6,189 nucleotides of DNA from Chloroflexota bacterium (GTDB lineage Bacteria > Chloroflexota > Anaerolineae > Anaerolineales > UBA4823), in NCBI GenBank assembly GCA_012798185.1, contig JAAZNS010000148.1, forward strand, positions 1-6,189. Direction: 5' to 3'. The notes beneath the pieces were generated by a model that did no database searches, was not told the DNA's origin, and saw nothing but the letters and a program-made list of their open reading frames with translations. Shown here piece after piece: positions 5,620 to 6,189 of the stretch (position 1 is its first letter; each line of letters begins with the position of its first letter). Made by a program: the position numbers and the translations under genes.

Positions 5620-6189
5620 ATGGAAATAAATATTGCCATCGATAAACTATCCAAGGTGCCGTTTTACCATCAACTCAAACAGGCGATCCTGACTGCAATC
5701 GAGTTAGGTGATCTCAAACCAGGCGATATGCTGCCAAGTGAATTCGCTATAGCGGAACGGCTGGGCATCAGCCGTTTAGTGGTCCATCGCGCTTTACGGG
5801 AGCTGGTAACCGAGGGTACGCTGGAACGCAGGAGAGCAATAGGCACATTTGTGGCATTACCTGAGAAGCGTGAATTCCTGGTAGAAGGGGCACTGTTCAG
5901 TTTATCTGAGGGATTGGCGAAAAGCGATTTGGAATTTACGAACCGAATCATAACCCAGGAGGTCATCCCAGCTGCAGGGGAAATATTACAGTCATTACAT
6001 CTGTCTGAAGGCGCAAAAGTGGTACATCTGATCAGCCTGCGGTTTATCCAAAAGTTGCCTTTTGCGGTTGAGGAGATGCATTTTCCCTATGAACGTTTCC
6101 CTGATATGGCGACCCTTGATTTGAATAATTGTTCCACTTATGCCACCCTGGAAAGGGTTTATTCAGCGTATCCTGTTGAAGTAATCGAC
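5620..6189 (+). CDS. GntR-family transcriptional regulator, HutC subfamily with UTRA domain, C-terminus cut off
   Basis: The frame is open for 190 codons to the window end. Residues 13-79 form the GntR winged helix-turn-helix, recognisable from VPFYHQLKQAI, LKPGDMLPSE, AERLGISRLVVHRALRELV and the wing IGTFVA. From about residue 90 the sequence matches the UTRA ligand-binding domain of HutC-type regulators: a strand with hydrophobic spacing, LHLSEGAKVVHLISLRF, then the FAVEEMHFPYERFP segment. Such proteins are dimeric repressors released by small molecules such as sugar phosphates or amino acid derivatives. The start is supported by AGGAAAGG about 5-8 bases upstream. It follows the terminator of the kinase-lyase operon and most likely controls that operon through the palindrome at 2371-2388. 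In the recognition helix the usual Thr-Val-Arg reads Val54-Val55-His56. The 81 bases between the terminator and the gene show only a poor -10 (TAAAAT, 5560-5565) and no copy of the palindrome, so autoregulation is not indicated. Confidence 0.9.
   Translation, partial: MEINIAIDKLSKVPFYHQLKQAILTAIELGDLKPGDMLPSEFAIAERLGISRLVVHRALRELVTEGTLERRRAIGTFVALPEKREFLVEGALFSLSEGLAKSDLEFTNRIITQEVIPAAGEILQSLHLSEGAKVVHLISLRFIQKLPFAVEEMHFPYERFPDMATLDLNNCSTYATLERVYSAYPVEVID

Noticed and set aside
5670..5966. 98-codon minus-strand open frame within the gntR region
   Set aside because: It is antisense to a clearly recognised GntR/UTRA reading frame and has low-complexity Ser/Arg-rich composition.

Overview
The window looks like a stretch of a Chloroflexota chromosome, most likely of class Anaerolineae. 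This is an inference from the style of the proteins, not a measurement. The clues are a membrane-anchored protein with a long Thr/Pro/Ser linker of the kind common in secreted Anaerolineae proteins, a bacterial M14 peptidase with an HGGNEYNT-type metal motif, moderate base composition, and Shine-Dalgarno sites present on some genes and missing on others. No tRNA, rRNA, CRISPR array or insertion sequence was seen.

Left part (1-2036, minus strand): two genes for exported hydrolases point leftward. The first transcribed (1062-2036) is a calcineurin-type metallophosphoesterase with a Tat-like lipoprotein signal. Downstream of it, and cut by the window edge, is a membrane-anchored M14 zinc carboxypeptidase (926 to 1). 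An AT-rich gap of 135 bases separates them, so they may or may not share a transcript.

Middle (2037-2430): a 394-base divergent intergenic region. Its right half holds a good sigma-70-type promoter (TTGATC, 16 bases, TATAAT). An 18-base perfect palindrome, TGTATATACGTATATACA, starts on the last base of the -10 box. It is two abutting copies of GTATATAC, which fits the GTNTANAC operator consensus of HutC-type GntR regulators. A T6-G-T7-G7 homopolymer tract lies just upstream of the -35 box.

Right part (2431-6189, plus strand): an FGGY-family carbohydrate kinase is followed after 23 bases by a PLP-dependent lyase of the sphingosine-1-phosphate lyase type. A large nested-hairpin terminator ends the pair. 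After it comes the start of a HutC-subfamily GntR regulator with a UTRA ligand domain, cut by the window end. The simplest model is a small ligand-inducible catabolic operon. The GntR protein represses from the palindrome until a substrate or intermediate binds its UTRA domain. The kinase then phosphorylates a polyol-like substrate, and the PLP enzyme cleaves a phosphorylated amino-alcohol. The kinase-lyase pairing and its operator are the most interesting content. The true substrate cannot be read from the sequence.
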